From assembly GCF_014397785.1 (NCBI RefSeq), contig NZ_VZQQ01000015.1, forward strand, positions 1-64,000: a DNA stretch of 64,000 bases. The letters are read 5' to 3'. Source of the stretch: Paraburkholderia podalyriae (GTDB taxonomy: Bacteria > Pseudomonadota > Gammaproteobacteria > Burkholderiales > Burkholderiaceae). Below the pieces are notes generated by a model. That model saw only the letters and a program-made list of their open reading frames with translations, made no database searches and had not been told where the DNA came from. The translations under genes were made by a program, and so were the position numbers. Shown one piece after another: positions 61,101 to 64,000 of the stretch (positions are counted from its first letter, which is position 1; every line of letters starts with the position of its first letter).

Positions 61101-61364
61101 AGCCGTCTGCGTTTGCGGCCGATTCTGATGACGTCGATCGCATTCATCATGGGCGTGGTGCCGCTGGTGTTGTCGAGCGGTGCGGGCTCGGAGATGCGTC
61201 ACGCGATGGGCATCGCCGTGTTCTTCGGCATGCTCGGCGTCACGCTGTTCGGCCTGATGCTGACGCCTGTGTTCTATGTGGTGCTGCGTTCGCTCGCGGG
61301 CGGGACGATTCACGTCGCGCAGAAAGATTCGCCGCGCTACGGCGCGCCCGTTACGGACGCCTGA
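58179..61364 (+). CDS. ceoB: RND multidrug efflux pump, HAE1 family
   Basis: A 1061-residue inner-membrane transporter of the AcrB type, usual length about 1040-1060. The N-terminus MNISKFFIDRPIFAGVLSVL is typical. Proton relay Asp pair in GIVVDDAIVVVENVER (about 409-410) and the TM10 Lys in LVGLSAKNAILIVEFARE are present. It exports chloramphenicol, trimethoprim, fluoroquinolones and salicylate in B. cenocepacia CeoAB-OpcM; the same range is expected here but not shown. Long minus-strand ORFs here are shadows. Confidence 0.95.
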   Translation: MNISKFFIDRPIFAGVLSVLILLGGIISLFKLPISEYPEVVPPSVVVHAQYPGANPKVIAEAVAAPLEEQINGVENMLYMQSQANSDGNLTLTVTFKLGTNPDLATQLVQNRVNQALPRLPEDVQRLGVTTIKSSPTLTMVVHLISPNDRYDMTYLRNYALLNVKDRLARIQGVGEVQLWGSGDYAMRIWLDPQKVAQRGLTATEVVNAIREQNIQVAAGVIGASPSVPGTQLQLSVNARGRLKTEGEFGDIVVKTAPDGGVTYLRDIARIELAASEYGLRSLLDNKPAVALAINQAPGANSLAISEQVRAAMKELAEDMPAGVEYRIVYDPTQFVRSSIEAVIHTLLEAIALVVIVVIVFLQTWRASIIPLIAVPVSIVGTFSLLLAFGFSINALSLFGMVLAIGIVVDDAIVVVENVERNIESGLSARDATYKAMREVSGPIIAIALTLVAVFVPLAFMTGLTGQFYKQFAMTIAISTVISAFNSLTLSPALSALLLRSHGEKEDWLTRVMNRVLGGFFKRFNKVFHRGSEAYGRGVTGVLRRKGAMLAVYAILVGATVLVARVVPGGFVPAQDKEYLIAFAQLPNGASLDRTEKVIRDMSAIALKQPGVESAVAFPGLSVNGFTNSSSAGIVFVTLKPFKERGSKKLSAGAIAGALNQQYGAIKDSFVAVFPPPPVLGLGTLGGFKMQLEDHGALGYAELNKAAEAFVKRAAQTPELGPTFSSYQINVPQLNVDLDRVKAKQLGVPVTDVFDTMQIYLGSLYVNDFNRFGRVYQVRVQADAPFRQRADDILQLKTRNAAGDMVPLSSLVTVTPTYGPEMVVRYNGYTAADINGGPAPGFSSGQAQAAAERVAAEVLPRGVKLEWTDLTYQQILAGNAGMWVFPISVLLVFLVLAALYESLTLPLAVILIVPMSVLSALTGVWLTGGDNNIFTQIGLMVLVGLSAKNAILIVEFARELEHDGRSPLQAAIEASRLRLRPILMTSIAFIMGVVPLVLSSGAGSEMRHAMGIAVFFGMLGVTLFGLMLTPVFYVVLRSLAGGTIHVAQKDSPRYGAPVTDA

Positions 61365-61377
61365 GGAGAAAACAACA

Positions 61378-63045
61378 ATGAAACGCTTTGAATCTCGCTT
61401 TGTATCTTTGCGCGGATGGGGCCGCGCGGCCGCGAGCGGTTTGCTGATCGCGCTGCTGGCCGCTTGCTCGGTCGAGCCGACGTACCAGCGTCCCGACGTC
61501 GATACGCCGGCGGCGTTCAAGGAAGCGCCCGCGGTGGCGACGTCGGCTGCGGCGGCGTCGGGCGTGGCGGCAGGCTCGGCTGCGTCGGCGCAAAACACCG
61601 GCACATGGAAGCCGGCCCAGCCCGCCGACGACGCGTTGCGTGGCGAATGGTGGAAGGTGTTCGGCGACCCGCAGCTCGACGCGCTCGAAGAACAGGCCGC
61701 CGCCGCGAATCAGGACCTGAAGGCCGCGGCCGCACGCGTGCAGCAGGCACGCGCGGTTACGCAGGCGGCGAAGTCCGACTGGTTCCCGAAGTTCGACGCG
61801 GGCTTCGGCCCGACGCGCGAGCGTGCGTCGGCGGCGTCGCAATTCCAGCCGGACAGTGCGGGCGGCACGACGGGCACGATCTGGCGCGCGCAGGTCGGCG
61901 CGTCGTATGAAGCGGATCTGTTCGGGCGGGTCAGCTCGAACGTGAACGCGTCGCGCTCGGACGAGCAGCAGAGCGAAGCGCTGTTCCGTTCAGTGCAGTT
62001 GTCGTTGCAAGCCGACGTCGCGCAGAACTACTTCCAGTTGCGCGAGCTCGACACGGACCAGGACCTGTATCGCCGCACCGTCGCGTTGCGCGAGGACACG
62101 CTGAAGCTCGTCCAGCGGCGCTTCAGGGAAGGCGATATCAGCGAGCTGGATCTGTCGCGCTCGCGTAACGAACTCGCGAGCGCGCGTGCCGATGCGGTCG
62201 GCGTGGCGCGTCAACGGGCCGCCTCGGAGCATAGCCTCGCGATTCTGCTCGGCAAGCCGCCCGCGGACTTCTCGTTCGCGGAAGAACCGCTCGCGCCGGT
62301 GGCGGTGCGCGTGCCGCCGGGTTTGCCGTCGGCGCTGCTCGAACGCAGGCCGGACATCGCGGCAGCCGAACGCGCGATGCAGGCGGCGAATGCGCGCGTC
62401 GGGCTCGCGAAGTCGGCGTTCTTCCCGAAACTCGACATCACCGGCGCGTTCGGCTTTGAATCGGCGACGCTCGGCGATCTGTTCATGTGGTCGAGCCGCG
62501 CGTTCATCCTCGGTCCACTCGCGGGTACCGCGCTGACGGTGCCGATCTTCGATGGCGGCCGTCGTAAGGCCAATCTCGCGCAGGCCCGTTCGAAGTACGA
62601 CGAGGACGTCGCGCAATATCGCCAGCAGGTGCTCGTGGCGTTCCGTGAAGTCGAGGACAATCTCGCCGATCTGCGCTTGCTCGACGATCAGATGCACGAG
62701 CAGAACGATGCGGTCGATGCCTCGCAGCGCGCCGCGCATCTGTCGCGCACGCAGTACACGGAGGGCGCGGTCAGTTACCTCGACGTGATCGATGGCGAGC
62801 GGCAGGTGCTGCAGTCGCAATTACAGGCGAGCCATCTGGCCGGTACTCAGGCGGTCGCGACCGTGAATCTGATTCGCGCGCTCGGCGGCGGTTGGGGCGA
62901 TGTGGCCGCTGGCGGTACGGCGGTGGGGGCGGCTTCGACGCCAGCCGATGCGTCTGGCTCCGTGGCGGCTTCGCTGGCTGCGCCTTCCAACACCACGGCT
63001 GGGACCGCATCCGTTCCCGCGCAACAGCAGGTGGCCAGGCGCTGA
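61378..63045 (+). CDS. opcM: NodT-family outer-membrane efflux lipoprotein
   Basis: A 555-residue outer-membrane factor. Signal peptide with lipobox LLAACS; then the two TolC-like repeats, each with helical hairpins and beta strands (WWKVFGDPQLDALEEQAAAA, RSRNELASARADAVGVARQR, LERRPDIAAAERAMQAANAR, SYLDVIDGERQVLQSQLQAS). ATG 61378 follows GAGGAG; the longer frame lies in ceoB. Ala/Thr-rich C-terminal 60 residues are probably periplasmic and disordered. Completes the tripartite pump. Confidence 0.93.
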   Translation: MKRFESRFVSLRGWGRAAASGLLIALLAACSVEPTYQRPDVDTPAAFKEAPAVATSAAAASGVAAGSAASAQNTGTWKPAQPADDALRGEWWKVFGDPQLDALEEQAAAANQDLKAAAARVQQARAVTQAAKSDWFPKFDAGFGPTRERASAASQFQPDSAGGTTGTIWRAQVGASYEADLFGRVSSNVNASRSDEQQSEALFRSVQLSLQADVAQNYFQLRELDTDQDLYRRTVALREDTLKLVQRRFREGDISELDLSRSRNELASARADAVGVARQRAASEHSLAILLGKPPADFSFAEEPLAPVAVRVPPGLPSALLERRPDIAAAERAMQAANARVGLAKSAFFPKLDITGAFGFESATLGDLFMWSSRAFILGPLAGTALTVPIFDGGRRKANLAQARSKYDEDVAQYRQQVLVAFREVEDNLADLRLLDDQMHEQNDAVDASQRAAHLSRTQYTEGAVSYLDVIDGERQVLQSQLQASHLAGTQAVATVNLIRALGGGWGDVAAGGTAVGAASTPADASGSVAASLAAPSNTTAGTASVPAQQQVARR

Positions 63046-63106
63046 GGTTCAAACCGTGTTAGCCAGCGCCTGATCAACCACGTCACCCACGCCGGGCCGC
63101 GCAAGC

Positions 63107-63136
63107 GCCGTCCGGCGTTGCCGTCCGGCGTTTTTT
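63107..63136 (+). terminator. Probable terminator of the ceo operon
   Basis: A 13-bp sequence (GCCGTCCGGCGTT) occurs twice in tandem at 63107-63119 and 63120-63132, and the second copy runs into a T-tract (63131-63136). The repeats contain short internal inverted repeats (CGCC/GGCG). It lies 62 bases after opcM. The exact stem is uncertain. Confidence 0.6.
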
Positions 63137-63203
63137 CGTGCAAATCCTTTTTCGCGCTTGGCACTCGGCACGCTGGTTTGCGGCTTTGCGCGGCGCGAAG
63201 GCG

Positions 63204-63236
63204 AAAAAAATCCGCGCAGTTCAATCACTGCGCGGA
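63204..63236 (-). terminator. Intrinsic terminator of flhDC
   Basis: A perfect 10-bp stem (63211-63220 with 63227-63236), 6-nt loop and, reading the minus strand, a run of seven T (A's at 63204-63210). It lies 61 bases after the flhC stop. Confidence 0.93.
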
Positions 63237-63296
63237 ATCATTTGAGCTTCGGTTTGAATCGGGCTGCCGCGTCTCGCGTCGGGGAGAATCGGTCGA

Positions 63297-63866
63297 TCAG
63301 GCGGCCTGCGCGACCTGCGCTGCGCCGAGCGCTTGCTGGCGAGCGGCAGCCGCCTTCTTCGTCTTGCCGGCGCGCGACGGCGGCTGGCAAGCGCCGCATA
63401 CGACGTTGTGCTGCAGGTCGTGCTTGTGCGCGACGAACTTGCCGGTACAGCGGCAGCATTTGGTCAGCTGCAGGATGTCCGCGTCGAAGAAACGCACGAG
63501 CGTCCACGCGCGCGTCAGATCCAGTACGGCTTCGGTTTCGCTGTGCCGACAGTGTTCGAGATACAGCCGATAGCCCTTGGTCAGCGCATCCAGATGCGAG
63601 CAACGCGCCTCGTTCTTCAGGAACAGATACGTGTTGTAGAACAGCGACGCGTGAATGTTCGCGAGCCACGTCATGTACCAGTCCGCCGAGAACGGCAGCA
63701 TGCCCTTGGGCGGCGATACGCCCTTGACCTCGCGATACAGGCGGATCATACGGTCGCGCGACAACGTCAGCTCGCTCTCGAGCACCTGCATGCGGGCGCC
63801 GAGCTCGATCAGCGCGATCGCGCGAAATACTTCCTGTGCATCTTCGGTCAGGCTTCGCTTGAGCAT
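63297..63866 (-). CDS. flhC: Flagellar master regulator FlhC
   Basis: A 189-residue FlhC: AQEVFRAIALIELGARMQVL, LSRDRMIRLYREVKGVSPPK, GMLPFSADWYMTWLANIHAS and the zinc site CCRCTGKFVAHKHDLQHNVV followed by CGAC. With FlhD it forms the heterohexamer that activates class II flagellar promoters. ATG 63866 is preferred because GAGGTGA lies just upstream; a GTG three codons earlier overlaps that ribosome site. Begins 14 bases after flhD. The C-terminus is Ala/Lys/Gln-rich and a little longer than in enterobacteria. Confidence 0.95.
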   Translation of the reverse strand: MLKRSLTEDAQEVFRAIALIELGARMQVLESELTLSRDRMIRLYREVKGVSPPKGMLPFSADWYMTWLANIHASLFYNTYLFLKNEARCSHLDALTKGYRLYLEHCRHSETEAVLDLTRAWTLVRFFDADILQLTKCCRCTGKFVAHKHDLQHNVVCGACQPPSRAGKTKKAAAARQQALGAAQVAQAA

Positions 63867-63880
63867 TGCAGTCACCTCGA

Positions 63881-64000
63881 TCAGGCAAATTGCTCGGCGG
63901 GCTGGCCTGCAAGCAGGATCGCCGTGTGGGTCGGTGCAACGGCGGCGTGCTTCGTCGTTTGCGTCAACGCCGACAACATCGCATGGTCGTTGAAGCGGAA
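63881..64000 (-). CDS. flhD: Flagellar master regulator FlhD (3' part, cut by window edge)
   Basis: Last 39 codons of flhD on the minus strand, open to base 64000 and ending at the TGA complementary to 63881-63883. The visible part FRFNDHAMLSALTQTTKHAA is the C-terminal FlhD segment, followed by an Ala/Thr-rich end (THTAILLAGQPAEQFA). Its neighbour is flhC, 14 bases downstream, so the pair is one operon. No start codon in the window. Confidence 0.9.
   Translation of the reverse strand, partial: FRFNDHAMLSALTQTTKHAAVAPTHTAILLAGQPAEQFA

Noticed and set aside
59667..61604. 645-codon ORF antisense to ceoB
   Set aside because: Same reason: Arg/His-rich shadow opposite a complete RND pump.

Overview
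The window reads as a chromosomal segment of a Burkholderia-group beta-proteobacterium, most likely Paraburkholderia. The evidence is a G+C-rich backbone with strong codon bias, two DUF4148 proteins, a DUF3348-DUF802-OmpA-DUF2894 operon, a complete ceoR/llpE-ceoA-ceoB-opcM efflux locus and flhDC at the right edge. No rRNA, tRNA, insertion sequence or CRISPR array was found.

Layout. 1-5.7 kb: the 3' part of a very repetitive Gly/His/Asp-rich protein gene, a decayed ligase-associated DNA repair pair (lhr pseudogene and pdeM), an exported FKBP prolyl isomerase and a DUF488 gene. 6-11.1 kb: mostly uncharacterised single genes, including an H-NS-family protein with two DNA-binding modules and a histone H1-like tail, and a membrane phospholipase D/cardiolipin synthase-like enzyme. 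11.2-15.8 kb (minus strand): a BON-domain protein, a lipoprotein arylsulfatase with a non-canonical active-site motif, its likely formylglycine-generating enzyme and an NlpA-type binding protein. 15.9-19.9 kb: a Cache-domain two-component system divergent from a DUF3311 + monocarboxylate symporter pair. 19.9-26 kb: a DadA-like oxidoreductase, then the four-gene DUF3348/DUF802/OmpA/DUF2894 operon, whose two middle products look like a MotA/MotB or ZorA/ZorB type ion-driven complex. 26-35.1 kb: a HAD phosphatase, an unusual receiver-domain protein, an esterase/thioesterase pair, a DMT transporter and phnCDE.

35.3-37.2 kb is a lower-G+C island with a T4-lysozyme-like enzyme followed by an overlapping exported LprI-like protein, which looks like an effector/immunity pair. 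37.7-48 kb holds an M14 carboxypeptidase-like/hydrolase pair, the 1612-residue NAD-glutamate dehydrogenase, a CDF transporter, a GH28 pectinase and an orphan lipase chaperone. 48.2-52.9 kb is a second lower-G+C island: a LysR regulator divergent from LOG, PP-loop ATPase, NUDIX, PLP-fold and EamA exporter genes, which looks like an undescribed small-molecule cluster. 53-64 kb holds an aldo/keto reductase, a DUF4148 gene followed by a 24-codon ORF, the Ceo multidrug efflux operon and flhDC (flhD cut by the window edge).

The strongest candidates for undescribed systems are the LOG/PP-loop/NUDIX/PLP/EamA cluster (49.2-52.9 kb) and the motor-like DUF802/OmpA operon (21.4-26.0 kb). Next are the lysozyme/LprI module and the arylsulfatase with a Cys-Ala-Ile-Thr-Arg motif. 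All family names were assigned by reading motifs by eye; no database search was run.
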